NCBI RefSeq assembly: GCF_000384215.1
Contig: NZ_KB913032.1
Coordinates: forward strand, 4,791,665-4,855,664
DNA from: Amycolatopsis alba DSM 44262
GTDB taxonomy: Bacteria > Actinomycetota > Actinomycetes > Mycobacteriales > Pseudonocardiaceae
Length of the DNA: 64,000 nt
Direction: 5' to 3'
Made by a program: the position numbers and the translations under genes. Below the pieces are notes generated by a model that was not told the DNA's origin, made no database searches, and saw nothing but the letters and a program-made list of their open reading frames with translations. Shown here in pieces: positions 38,729 to 46,634 of the stretch; position 1 is the first letter of the stretch; the number at the start of each line of letters is the position of its first letter.

Positions 38729-39907
38729 TCAGACTCCGCTCAGGACGGGAAGTTCGGCGCGAGGCGCGATCGCCTCTTCTTCGGGTTCCGGGCCGCGTTT
38801 GGCGACCCGTGACATCAGCACCCAGTCGGCGATCGCGAGCGCCGCGAACAGCACTGTGAACGCGATGAAGGAGAACAGGATCTGCCCCGCCGGGATCGAC
38901 GCGACGGCGTCGGCGGTCCTCAGCTGCCCGCGGATCAGCCAGGGCTGACGGCCGATCTCCCGCACCAGCCAGCCGGAGATCGCGGCGAAGAACGGCAGCG
39001 GGATGGCCGGCACCATCACGTACAGCAGCGGCCGTGCCTTGGTGATCCAGTTCCGGAACAGCAGCAGCGTGCCGAGGATCGAGGCGAGGAAGGCGACGAA
39101 CCCGATCTGGATCATGAGCCCCAGCGGGGCGCCGACCAGCGGTTCCGGTGTTTCGAGCTTGCCGGGGTGGTACTCCCCGAGCGGGCCGAACTGGGCGAAG
39201 CCGAAGCCGATCACCATCGTGCTGCCCACCAGCGAGGCGAGCACGCCGATCCGCATCGAACGCCGGAAGAACTCGATCTCCTTGGTGCGCTTGATGAAGT
39301 GGTACGCGCTGACACCGGCCACGAAGAAGCCGCCGGTCATGAGCGCCGCGCTCAGCACATGCGGCAGTGACATCGTCAGCGCCGGGTTGGTGAACAGCGC
39401 GCCGAAGTCGTCGAGCTTCAGCACGCCGTTTTCGGCATGGGTGCCGACCGGGTTCTGCAGGAACGAGTTGGCCACCATGATGAACAGCGCCGAGGCGTAC
39501 GCGGTCAGCGTGACCAGCCAGATCAGCGCCAGGTGAACCCATTTGTTCAGCCTGCCGAAGCCGAAGATCCACAACCCCAGGAAGGTCGACTCGGCGAAGA
39601 ACGCCACCAGCGTCTCGATGGCCAGCGGCGCGCCGAAGACATCGCCCGCGACGGCGGACAGGCCGGTCCAGGTCAGTCCGAACTGGAATTCCATCACGAT
39701 CCCCGTGGCGATTCCCAGCGCGTAATTGATCACGTAAAGCTTGCCCCAGAAGCGCGTCATCCGCGTCAGTTCCGGCTTGCCGCCGAACGCGGAGCGTGTC
39801 TGCATCACCGCGACGAGTGTCACGAGCCCCAGTGTGAGCAGCACGAACAGAAAGTGGAACGAGGTCGTCGTCGCGAACTGGAGTCTCGCGATCGGGAGTG
39901 CGTCCAT
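38729..39907 (-). CDS. cydA: Cytochrome bd oxidase subunit I CydA, short Q-loop form
   Basis: A 392-residue CydA, much shorter than the about 470-520 of E. coli and mycobacterial forms. His18 (FHFLF), His183 (LPHVLSAAL) and Met265 (LGLMIQIGF) fit the heme b595/d and b558 ligands, and the GWLVREIGRQPW block with Arg/Glu is intact. What is missing is nearly the whole loop between helices 6 and 7: only about 25 residues separate GFGFAQFG from the Met265 helix, versus over 100 in E. coli. Lys250 and Glu255 keep the K-x4-E spacing. Thus oxygen reduction should be preserved while quinol binding is altered. Confidence 0.9.
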   Translation of the reverse strand: MDALPIARLQFATTTSFHFLFVLLTLGLVTLVAVMQTRSAFGGKPELTRMTRFWGKLYVINYALGIATGIVMEFQFGLTWTGLSAVAGDVFGAPLAIETLVAFFAESTFLGLWIFGFGRLNKWVHLALIWLVTLTAYASALFIMVANSFLQNPVGTHAENGVLKLDDFGALFTNPALTMSLPHVLSAALMTGGFFVAGVSAYHFIKRTKEIEFFRRSMRIGVLASLVGSTMVIGFGFAQFGPLGEYHPGKLETPEPLVGAPLGLMIQIGFVAFLASILGTLLLFRNWITKARPLLYVMVPAIPLPFFAAISGWLVREIGRQPWLIRGQLRTADAVASIPAGQILFSFIAFTVLFAALAIADWVLMSRVAKRGPEPEEEAIAPRAELPVLSGV

Positions 39908-39919
39908 GCCGATGCACTG

Positions 39920-39942
39920 TATACGTAGCCTGGCTACATGTA
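39920..39942. promoter_or_regulatory. Candidate operator in the cydA promoter
   Basis: TATACGTAGCC and GGCTACATGTA form an imperfect inverted repeat (9 of 11) 13-35 bp before the cydA start on the minus strand, in an AT-rich patch. It may bind an oxygen- or redox-responsive regulator, or the neighbouring PadR; not tested. Confidence 0.45.
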
Positions 39943-40033
39943 GGCACAAAATCTATGAAATCGGGGCGATCTCGGGGTAATTCCCTGAGGTGGCCAGTGG
40001 AAAGACCTGACTACCCTGTGGTTCGGCGATGTG

Positions 40034-40044
40034 TAGACTGTCTA
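40034..40044 (+). promoter_or_regulatory. PadR promoter/operator TAGAC-T-GTCTA
   Basis: A perfect 11-bp palindrome whose left half, TAGACT, is the -10 element 8 nt before the ATG of the PadR gene. A PadR dimer bound here would block its own promoter, so autorepression is likely. Confidence 0.6.
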
Positions 40045-40047
40045 TCT

Positions 40048-40374
40048 ATGAAGGCCGACAGCCTGCGCGGGCACCTCGACGCGCTGCTTCTCGCCGTCCT
40101 CGACGGCCGGAAGCTGCACGGGTACGCCATCATCGAGGCGCTCCAGCTCCGCAGTGACGGTGCGCTCGACCTGCCGACGGGCACCGTCTACCCGGCGCTT
40201 CGCCGGTTGGAGCGCGCCGGATTCCTCGCCAGCGAATGGGACGTCGTCTCCGGCCGCAAACGTCGTACGTACAAGCTCACCCGCTCCGGGCAGAAGGCAC
40301 TGGCGGCGGAGCGGGCCGAGTGGCAGGAGTTCACCACCGTGATCGGCGGTGTCCTCGGGGGGAGCACGGCATGA
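40048..40374 (+). CDS. PadR family regulator
   Basis: A 108-residue minimal PadR: a winged HTH (LHGYAIIEALQLRS, LPTGTVYPALRRLERAGFLAS, then SGRKRRTYKLT as wing) and a short C-terminal helix. The start at 40048 has a TAGACT -10 element 8 nt upstream, so it is probably leaderless. Its stop overlaps the next gene (ATGA). PadR regulators are commonly paired with small HAAS/DUF1700 membrane proteins, exactly as here. Confidence 0.88.
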   Translation: MKADSLRGHLDALLLAVLDGRKLHGYAIIEALQLRSDGALDLPTGTVYPALRRLERAGFLASEWDVVSGRKRRTYKLTRSGQKALAAERAEWQEFTTVIGGVLGGSTA

Positions 40375-41027
40375 ACGCGATCGAGGACTGCATCGGCGAT
40401 CTGGACAGACGGTTGAGCGGGTCGCCGGGGGCGAAGGCCGATCTGCTCACCGAAGCCAGGGACGGTCTGATCGACGCGGCCGACGCCTATCGCGCGGGCG
40501 GTGTCGACGACGCGGAAGCCGAACGCCGCGCCGTCGCGGACTTCGGTCCCACCGACCTGATCGCCCGTGACTACCAGGCGGAACTGGGACTGCGGCACGA
40601 CATCCGCGTCCTGTGGGAGCTGATCGTCGGGGTCCCGCTGCTGATCCTCGCCTGGGATCTCGCGCGGGTGCTCAGCTCCGGCGACTGGTCGAGGCTCGGG
40701 CAGCCACCGTCCTGGTACCACCGCGCGATCGGCACGGCCGACACCCTGGCCGCGCTGTCCCCGCTGGTCGCGATCGCCGGGCTGGTCGCGGCACGGGTGC
40801 TCTCGCGGCGGCCGGACGGCCTGCCCGTCGCTCGCGTGGTCTCGTGGTCCCTGGCCGGGGCGCTGGGGCTGAACCTGCTCGCGGTCGCGACGTACGGCGG
40901 CGCGACCGGGCTGCTGGAGCCCGCCCGCCTGATCGTCAGCATGCCGTGCGCGGCCCTGTCCGGAACGTGGATCCTGTTCAGTACGCGGCTCACGGTCGCC
41001 GCACGAAGTCGGAGAAGCACGGCATGA
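40371..41027 (+). CDS. HAAS/permease-prefix-domain membrane protein
   Basis: A 218-residue protein: a soluble N-terminal helical domain (residues 1-75, ending AERRAVADFGPTDLIARDYQAEL) of the HAAS/permease-prefix type and about four membrane helices from residue 80 on. Translation is coupled to the PadR gene (ATGA overlap). It is 40-50% similar by eye to the next gene, which arose by tandem duplication. A signalling or regulatory role with the PadR protein is likely. Confidence 0.75.
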   Translation: MNAIEDCIGDLDRRLSGSPGAKADLLTEARDGLIDAADAYRAGGVDDAEAERRAVADFGPTDLIARDYQAELGLRHDIRVLWELIVGVPLLILAWDLARVLSSGDWSRLGQPPSWYHRAIGTADTLAALSPLVAIAGLVAARVLSRRPDGLPVARVVSWSLAGALGLNLLAVATYGGATGLLEPARLIVSMPCAALSGTWILFSTRLTVAARSRRSTA

Positions 41028-41695
41028 CGGTGATCGAGGCTTATCTCGGTGAGCTGCGCACGCGGCTGGACGGCCCCGTGACGGCGAAGCGGGATCTGCT
41101 GCGCGAGGCGCGCGACGGGCTCAACGACGCCGCCGACGCCTACCGCGACGGCGGCTGGAGCGAACACGACGCCCAGCGGCGCGCCGTCGAAGACTTCGGG
41201 CCGGTGCACCTGATCGCCCGCGACTATCAGGCCGAACTGGGGATGCACAGCGGGACCCGCACCCTCTGGAAACTGATCCTCGGCGTGCCGATGATGCAGC
41301 TCGCCTGGGAGTTCGCGCGCAAGTGGACCTTCGGTGACTGGTCGCAGCTCGCGCCGACCCCGGACTGGTACCGCTACGTCGCCCAATTCACCCACGGTTC
41401 GGTGTTCATCGTGCCGGTGCTGGGGGTGATCGCCCTCGTCTGCATGCGCCGGCTCTCCCGGCGGATGGACGGCGCCAAGCTGGTCAAGACCGCCGGCGTG
41501 CTGATCGGCGAGGCCGTCGGGCTGAACCTGCTTTCGGTGGCGCTGCTGGTGATCGCCACCGGCCTGATCGACGCCTCGCGGCTGTTCCTGTCGGTGCCGT
41601 GCGGGATCCTGATGGTCCTCTGGGTGGTGCTGAGCGTGCGACTCGCGTTGCTGGCGCGACGATCGTGGCGTTCGTGTGCCACGATCGTGGCGTGA
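41024..41695 (+). CDS. HAAS/permease-prefix-domain membrane protein (paralogue)
   Basis: A 223-residue paralogue of the preceding gene: RDGLNDAADAYRDGG, AQRRAVEDFGPVHLIARDYQ and FGDWSQL match RDGLIDAADAYRAGG, AERRAVADFGPTDLIARDYQ and SGDWSRL, and four membrane helices follow. It overlaps the upstream gene by 4 bp and the DivIVA gene by 4 bp. Two copies suggest a heteromeric membrane complex under PadR control. Confidence 0.75.
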   Translation: MTVIEAYLGELRTRLDGPVTAKRDLLREARDGLNDAADAYRDGGWSEHDAQRRAVEDFGPVHLIARDYQAELGMHSGTRTLWKLILGVPMMQLAWEFARKWTFGDWSQLAPTPDWYRYVAQFTHGSVFIVPVLGVIALVCMRRLSRRMDGAKLVKTAGVLIGEAVGLNLLSVALLVIATGLIDASRLFLSVPCGILMVLWVVLSVRLALLARRSWRSCATIVA

Positions 41696-41994
41696 CGACC
41701 GCCCTGATCTATCTCGTAGTCATGCTGCTGGTGGCCGCGGTGGTGTTTCTGCTGGCCGCCGTGGTGTTCGGCCGGGGTGAGGAACTGGCCCCGCTGCCAC
41801 CCGGCAGTTCGCCGACCAGGCTGCCCGCCGAGGACATCACCGCCGAAGACGTCCACGCCGTCCGGTACCAGATGGTGCTGCGCGGCTACAAGATGTCCGA
41901 AGTGGACTGGGTGATGCGGCGGCTCGGGGTCGAGATCGAGGACCTGCGGGCCAAGGTGGCCGAGCTGGAGGCCGAGCGCGAGAGTGCCAGGTGA
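41692..41994 (+). CDS. DivIVA-domain membrane protein
   Basis: A 100-residue protein with one N-terminal membrane helix (residues 4-26), a linker, then a short DivIVA motif AVRYQMVLRGYKMSEVDWVMRRL with a coiled-coil tail (residues 75-98). Homologues lie just before tag in many actinobacteria. It is probably a membrane-anchored polarity or division factor; the exact role is not known. GTG overlaps the previous stop. Confidence 0.85.
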   Translation: MTTALIYLVVMLLVAAVVFLLAAVVFGRGEELAPLPPGSSPTRLPAEDITAEDVHAVRYQMVLRGYKMSEVDWVMRRLGVEIEDLRAKVAELEAERESAR

Positions 41995-42440
41995 CCGATG
42001 TCGTCGTCTCCGTCGACGTCGCGGTACCGGCCGGGACGGCGTGGCTCGCCCTGACCGACTGGGAACGCCAGGGTGAATGGATGCTCGGCACCGAGGTCAA
42101 GGTCGTCGAGGGCAACGGGCGCAGCGTGGGTTCGAAGCTGTCGGCCTTCACCGGTGTCGCCGGGATCGGGTTCACCGACACCATGGAGATCACCACCTGG
42201 GAGCCACCGCTGCGCTGCGTCGTGACGCATCTCGGCAAGATCGTGCAGGGCACCGGGGTGTTCCAGGTGATCGAGAAGGGGCCGCATTCGTCGACGTTCG
42301 TCTGGGCGGAGCATCTGCGGCCGCCGTTCGGCGTCGTCGGACGGCTCGGCTGGCCGGTCGCGAAACCGGGGTTCGAACTGGGACTGCGGCTGTGCCTGCA
42401 GAAATTCGTGAAGTACGCGGAGGGGTACCGGGTTGGCTGA
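41991..42440 (+). CDS. SRPBCC family protein
   Basis: A 149-residue START-like fold protein (polyketide cyclase/dehydrase type): SVDVAVPAGTAWLALTDWERQGEWM is the N-terminal strand-helix and STFVWAEHLRPPFGVVGRLGW the late beta strands. It would bind a hydrophobic ligand. GTG overlaps the DivIVA stop by 4 bp, and its own stop overlaps tag by 8 bp. Confidence 0.85.
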   Translation: MTDVVVSVDVAVPAGTAWLALTDWERQGEWMLGTEVKVVEGNGRSVGSKLSAFTGVAGIGFTDTMEITTWEPPLRCVVTHLGKIVQGTGVFQVIEKGPHSSTFVWAEHLRPPFGVVGRLGWPVAKPGFELGLRLCLQKFVKYAEGYRVG

Positions 42441-43005
42441 GGCGGGTCTGCTGGGCGCGGACGGGATCAAGCGGTGCTCGTGGGGCAACTCGGCCCCGGA
42501 CTACGTCGAGTACCACGACACCGAATGGGGCGTCCCGCTCCACGGCGACGAAGAACTGTACGAGCGCCTGTGCCTGGAGTCGTTCCAGTCCGGGCTCTCG
42601 TGGATCACGATCCTGCGGAAACGGGAGTCGTTCCGGAAGGCGTTCAAGAAGTTCAAGCCCAAGAAGGTCGCCGTCTTCACCGACGACGACGTCGAACGGC
42701 TGATGCAGGACGCGTCGATCGTGCGGAACCGGGCGAAGATCCTCGCGGCGATCAACAACGCGCGGGTGATCTCGGAGCTGGACGGTTCGCTGGACGACCT
42801 GCTGTGGTCGTTCGCGCCTTCCTCGCAGAAGCGGCCGCGCAGGATGGCGGACGTCCCGGCGATCACCGACGAGTCGAAGGCGATGGCGAAGGAACTCAAG
42901 AAGCGCGGCTTCGTGTTCCTGGGGCCGACGACGTGTTACGCGCTGATGCAGGCGACCGGGATGGTCGACGACCACGTGAAGGACTGCTTCCGGGCCGTGG
43001 GGTGA
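42433..43005 (+). CDS. tag: DNA-3-methyladenine glycosylase I
   Basis: A 190-residue Tag enzyme: RCSWGNSAPDYVEYHDTEWGVP is the N-terminal part with the first zinc Cys, SFQSGLSWITILRKRE the helix-hairpin, and GPTTCYALMQATGMVDDH the C-terminal block with zinc ligands. It excises 3-methyladenine. The TTG start at 42433 overlaps the SRPBCC stop and has a GGAGGGG site. A perfect hairpin follows at 43022. Confidence 0.93.
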   Translation: MAEAGLLGADGIKRCSWGNSAPDYVEYHDTEWGVPLHGDEELYERLCLESFQSGLSWITILRKRESFRKAFKKFKPKKVAVFTDDDVERLMQDASIVRNRAKILAAINNARVISELDGSLDDLLWSFAPSSQKRPRRMADVPAITDESKAMAKELKKRGFVFLGPTTCYALMQATGMVDDHVKDCFRAVG

Positions 43006-43021
43006 TCCTTCGGGACACGTC

Positions 43022-43053
43022 CAGTGGCCTGGCGCGGCTGCGCCAGGCCACTG
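43022..43053 (+). terminator. 14-bp perfect hairpin after tag
   Basis: CAGTGGCCTGGCGC and its exact complement flank GGCT. It lies 17 bp after the tag stop and ends the PadR-to-tag operon; it could also stop the convergent gene at 43106. Confidence 0.8.
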
Positions 43054-43105
43054 CCCCCACCCCCGGCTCAGGAAACCGCGGTCGAACGGACGTTCACCGG
43101 GTCGG

Positions 43106-43366
43106 TCAGGCCCATCGTCCCGGCGATCCGAGTGCCTCTTGCGCCGCTCCCGGCCGAGGCGCGGGTTTCCCCTCGACGGCTTGCCGTTCCCCGGCAGCCA
43201 TGGTCGATATGACGTTGGCGCGCGTGTAATCGCGGCCGGTTTCCCCGTACGACGTGCCCACAGCGTGGTGCGCTCCGGGAGCCGCCGTAGACACGGCCGC
43301 TGACCCGACCAGGAACAGGGCGGCCAACGCGCCGGTCACCAGGAACTTACGACTACGACTTGACAT
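43106..43366 (-). CDS. Small secreted protein
   Basis: An 86-residue exported protein: basic N-terminus, signal peptide to about residue 28 (ends STAA), then a 58-residue mature part with no cysteine and a Pro/Ala-rich end. GGAGGGG ribosome site precedes the ATG. The function is unknown; it may be co-expressed with the secreted protein upstream. Confidence 0.65.
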   Translation of the reverse strand: MSSRSRKFLVTGALAALFLVGSAAVSTAAPGAHHAVGTSYGETGRDYTRANVISTMAAGERQAVEGKPAPRPGAAQEALGSPGRWA

Positions 43367-43402
43367 GGATTCCCCTCCTTCGGAAAACGTATCGCGGCTT
43401 GC

Positions 43403-43753
43403 TCAGCCGCAGTCCGCGCGGACGGTGGTGATCCCTGCCCAGTTGCCTCGGACGGGACCGTAATTGGGAGGCGTGTTGTAGATGACCTGGGTGCCCTTCG
43501 CCATCCGGACCACGCCGTTGCCGGGCAGACGGTTGTTCCAATAGCCGCCCCCGTGCGCCGGCAAGGGGCTCGCCCAGCCACAGAGCAGCGTCACGGTGCG
43601 CGAAGTACCGTCGAAGGTCGCGCAGAAAGCTCCGGCCACGGTGCACGGTCTCGACCGGGCCCCGGCATCGGCCGCACCGGCGCCGCCTGCCGTGACGGCC
43701 AACGCCGCGGCCGAGATCGCGAGAATCGACACCGCGGAACGTACTTTGTTCAT
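43403..43753 (-). CDS. Small secreted cysteine-containing protein
   Basis: A 116-residue exported protein: signal peptide to about residue 27 (ends GAGA), then a mature domain with four cysteines (Cys37, Cys44, Cys58, Cys115) that could form two disulphides. It has a GGGGAGG ribosome site. The size and Cys pattern recall small secreted inhibitors or surface proteins, but no family is recognised. Confidence 0.65.
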   Translation of the reverse strand: MNKVRSAVSILAISAAALAVTAGGAGAADAGARSRPCTVAGAFCATFDGTSRTVTLLCGWASPLPAHGGGYWNNRLPGNGVVRMAKGTQVIYNTPPNYGPVRGNWAGITTVRADCG

Positions 43754-43838
43754 GTCCTCCCCTTTGTTCGTGGTTTGTCGTGTGTTTCACCATGCCGCCG
43801 GGGTCTTCGGAAAAACTGGGGGAAACCTGGGACAGCGA

Positions 43839-43887
43839 CGACGAAGGCCGCCTCCTGCCCGTCGCGGGCTGGAGGCGGCCTTCGTCG
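43839..43887. terminator. 17-bp hairpin with nested stem
   Basis: CGACGAAGGCCGCCTCC pairs perfectly with 43871-43887; the 15-nt loop holds a further GCCCG/CGGGC stem. It lies 15 bp beyond the enoyl-CoA hydratase stop on the minus strand. The GAAGGCCGCCT core is reminiscent of the GAAGGCC repeat family. Confidence 0.8.
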
Positions 43888-43901
43888 ATGTCCTGGTTCG
43901 G

Positions 43902-44696
43902 CTATTTGCCCTGGAAGGTCGGCTTGCGCTTGCCCACGAACGCTTCGACCGCTTCGCTGTGGTCGGCGGTCGCGCCCAGCGCGGACTGCGCGGCGTCCTC
44001 CGCGTCGAGCGCTTCTTCAAGCGAGGACTCGGCGGCGACGGACAGGACGTTCTTGATCTTCGCGTACGCGACCGTCGGGCCGGCCGCGAGCTTCGCGGCG
44101 ACTTTCTGCGCGCGGGCCGCCAGCTCCTCGTCCGGCACGACCTCGCCGACCAGACCGAGCGTCAGCGCCTCGGCGGAGTCGACCGTGCGCGCCAGCAGCA
44201 TCAGTTCGGCCGCGCGGCCGAGACCGATCAGCCGCTGCAGCGTCCACGACGCGCCCGAGTCCGGGCCGAGGCCGACGTTCGCGAACGCCATCAGGAAGTT
44301 CGCCGACGTCGCCGCGATCCGGAGGTCGCTCGCGTAGGCGAAGGCGGCACCCGCGCCGGCCGCGGGGCCGTTCACCGCGGCGATGACGGGCTTCGGCATC
44401 CCGACGATGGTCTTGACGATCGGGTTGTAGTGCTCCTTGACCGTGTGTAGCGGAGCCGGGTCACCCGCTTGAAGCAGTCCGACGTGCTCCTTCAGGTCCT
44501 GCCCGGCGCAGAACGCCTTGCCGGAACCGGTCAGGACGACCGCGCGGACACTGTCGTCGGCCGCGGCCTCGGTCAGGCCCGCCAGCAGCAGTTCCTTGAG
44601 TTCGACGGTCAGCGAGTTGTACGCCTGCGGCCGGTTCAGCGTGAAGGTGCGCACGCCATCGGCGTCGGCGGTCAGCAGAACGTCGGATGTGGTCAC
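43902..44696 (-). CDS. Enoyl-CoA hydratase/isomerase (PaaG-like)
   Basis: A 264-residue crotonase. The oxyanion-hole segments are FCAGQDLKE and NGPAAGAGAAFA; the C-terminal helices are complete. The AGQDL form resembles PaaG/PaaB isomerases of phenylacetate catabolism, but fatty-acid enoyl-CoA hydratases also fit. GTG at 44696 follows AGGAGATCC; longer upstream frames are shadows. No other phenylacetate genes are in the window. Confidence 0.88.
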   Translation of the reverse strand: MTTSDVLLTADADGVRTFTLNRPQAYNSLTVELKELLLAGLTEAAADDSVRAVVLTGSGKAFCAGQDLKEHVGLLQAGDPAPLHTVKEHYNPIVKTIVGMPKPVIAAVNGPAAGAGAAFAYASDLRIAATSANFLMAFANVGLGPDSGASWTLQRLIGLGRAAELMLLARTVDSAEALTLGLVGEVVPDEELAARAQKVAAKLAAGPTVAYAKIKNVLSVAAESSLEEALDAEDAAQSALGATADHSEAVEAFVGKRKPTFQGK

Positions 44697-44892
44697 GGGA
44701 TCTCCTAGTCGGCGAAACTGCGGTCCGATACTGAGTCTTTCAGCCTCGCGAGCCGCATACCAGCACCGATACGGCGGCAAAAGATCGGTCCGCGTTCGCG
44801 CTCGGCCGCTGATGAGGGACAATGGACAGTAGACCCGGCTGGCTTTGACGAGCGCGACCCGGGCGCGCCGGTTGAGACGGAGGGAGCACGCT

Positions 44893-45060
44893 ATGGCGGC
44901 CATGAAGCCCCGGACCGGAGATGGTCCCCTCGAAGTGACTAAGGAGGGGCGGGGCCTCGTGATGCGCGTACCACTGGAAGGTGGTGGGCGTCTCGTCGTC
45001 GAACTCTCCGCGGAAGAAGCGAAGGATCTCGGCGCGGCCTTGCAGGAGGTCACCGGCTGA
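44893..45060 (+). CDS. DUF3117 protein (Rv1211-like)
   Basis: A 55-residue protein, MAAMKPRTGDGPLEVTKEG and LVMRVPLEGGGRLVVEL, almost identical to the actinobacterial DUF3117 family next to tag in M. tuberculosis (Rv1211). It has a GGAGGGAG site. The function is unknown, and its strict conservation suggests an essential small role. Confidence 0.92.
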   Translation: MAAMKPRTGDGPLEVTKEGRGLVMRVPLEGGGRLVVELSAEEAKDLGAALQEVTG

Positions 45061-45090
45061 GCCGGACCGCACCAACGTTCAACCACCCGC

Positions 45091-45118
45091 ACCCCGGTCT
45101 CCCCTCGGAGGCCGGGGT
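45091..45118 (+). terminator. Hairpin after DUF3117
   Basis: ACCCCGG (45091-45097) pairs with CCGGGGT (45112-45118), with a nested CTCC/GGAG stem; it begins 30 bp after the stop. Confidence 0.6.
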
Positions 45119-45150
45119 CGCGGTTCATCTGCGCCCGGAGGTCGCTCACT

Positions 45151-46626
45151 GTGCGTAACCCGCTACCCCCCGTTCCGGGGAAGCTGCTCGAACTCGAGGT
45201 CTCGGACGACCTGCGGCGCGGAACGCCGCTGGCCACGCTGATCGCGGCGCCGTCCGAAGAGGACGGTGACGCCGGACTCGCGGAGATCGGCGGCGTGCGG
45301 CCCTCCGGCAAGGCCGGTGACGTGCAGACCGTGCCGACCGGCCGCACCCGCTGGCTGGCAGGCGTCGGCGACGGCGAACCGCGGCAGTACCGCAAAGCCG
45401 GTGCCGCGCTGGTCCGCGCTGTCTCGGCGGCGCTGGAGGACGACGTCAAAGCGGGTCAGAAGGCGTTCCGCACCTTCGCCGTCGAACTGCCCGAGGACGT
45501 GGGCGCCGAGCACCTCGAAGAACTCGCGTTCGGGCTGCTGCTGGGCGGCTACCGCTTCACGGTGACGGCCGAAGAGCCGAAGCCGAGCCTGCGGGCCGTG
45601 CGGTTGCTCACCCGCCACGAACGCGCCGTGCCCGCCTACGACAAGGCGCTGGAGCGGATCCGCGAACTCGCCGCGGCCGCCGCGTTCGCGCGCGACCTGG
45701 CGAACACGCCGTCGAACATCAAGACCCCCGCCTGGCTCGCCGACACGGCCGCGCGCGCCTCCGGCGGCATCCCGAACCTGGCCGTGACGGTCCGGGACGA
45801 GAAGTGGCTGGCCGAACAGGGCTTCGGCGGCGTCCTCGCCGTCGGCGGCGGTTCGGCCGCACCGCCGCGGCTGATCGAGCTGGAATACCGGCCGCGCGGC
45901 ACGACGACGCATCTGCTGCTGGTCGGCAAGGGCATCACCTTCGACACCGGCGGTCTTTCGATCAAACCGGCCGACGGCATGCACCTCATGCGCACCGACA
46001 TGGCGGGCGGCGCGGCGATCATCGCCGCCGTCCGCGCGATCGCCGCGCTGCGCCTGCCGGTCAAGGTGACCGGGCTGGTGCCCGCCGCCGAGAACCACGT
46101 GTCCGGTTCGTCGTACCGGCCCGGCGACATCGTCCGGCACTACGGCGGCAAGACCACCGAAGTGGGCAACACCGACGCCGAGGGCCGGATGGTCCTGGCC
46201 GACGCGCTCGTCTACGGCATCAAGAAGCACAAGCCCGACGCCGTGATCGACGCGGCGACGCTGACCGGCGCGATGAAGGTCTCACTCGGCGTCCGGACCG
46301 GTGGCGTCTTCGCCACCGACGACGTCCTCGCGGAGCGGGTCACGAAGGCGGGCGAGCGGGTCGGCGAGGCGTGGTGGCGGATGCCGCTGCTGGAAGACCT
46401 CGCCGAGACCGTCCAGGGTTCGCTGGGCGACATCCGGCAGGCGCCGGGCGGTCCCGGCGGCATCGTCGCGGCACTGTTCCTGCGGGAGTTCGTCGGCGAC
46501 GTGCCGTGGGCGCATCTCGACATCGCCGGCCCCGCGCGGGCCGACAAGACCTACTCCGACGTCGTGCCCGGAGCCACCGGTTTCGCGACGCGGACGCTGG
46601 TCGAACTGGTCGCCTCCTACGTCTGA
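45151..46626 (+). CDS. pepA: Leucyl aminopeptidase (M17)
   Basis: A 491-residue enzyme with the N-terminal regulatory domain and the C-terminal metallopeptidase domain: GKGITFDTGGLSIKP (metal Lys/Asp), NTDAEGRMVLADAL (signature with ligands and Arg) and the DAATLTGA strand. It releases N-terminal amino acids in the cytoplasm as a hexamer, and is Mn/Zn-dependent. GTG at 45151 with a GGAGG site 8-9 nt upstream. Confidence 0.93.
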   Translation: MRNPLPPVPGKLLELEVSDDLRRGTPLATLIAAPSEEDGDAGLAEIGGVRPSGKAGDVQTVPTGRTRWLAGVGDGEPRQYRKAGAALVRAVSAALEDDVKAGQKAFRTFAVELPEDVGAEHLEELAFGLLLGGYRFTVTAEEPKPSLRAVRLLTRHERAVPAYDKALERIRELAAAAAFARDLANTPSNIKTPAWLADTAARASGGIPNLAVTVRDEKWLAEQGFGGVLAVGGGSAAPPRLIELEYRPRGTTTHLLLVGKGITFDTGGLSIKPADGMHLMRTDMAGGAAIIAAVRAIAALRLPVKVTGLVPAAENHVSGSSYRPGDIVRHYGGKTTEVGNTDAEGRMVLADALVYGIKKHKPDAVIDAATLTGAMKVSLGVRTGGVFATDDVLAERVTKAGERVGEAWWRMPLLEDLAETVQGSLGDIRQAPGGPGGIVAALFLREFVGDVPWAHLDIAGPARADKTYSDVVPGATGFATRTLVELVASYV

Positions 46627-46634
46627 CCTGCGGC

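Noticed and set aside
36026..38812. 928-codon open frame on the plus strand
   Set aside because: It is antisense to cydD and cydB, dominated by Arg/Gln/His/Gly; a composition artefact.
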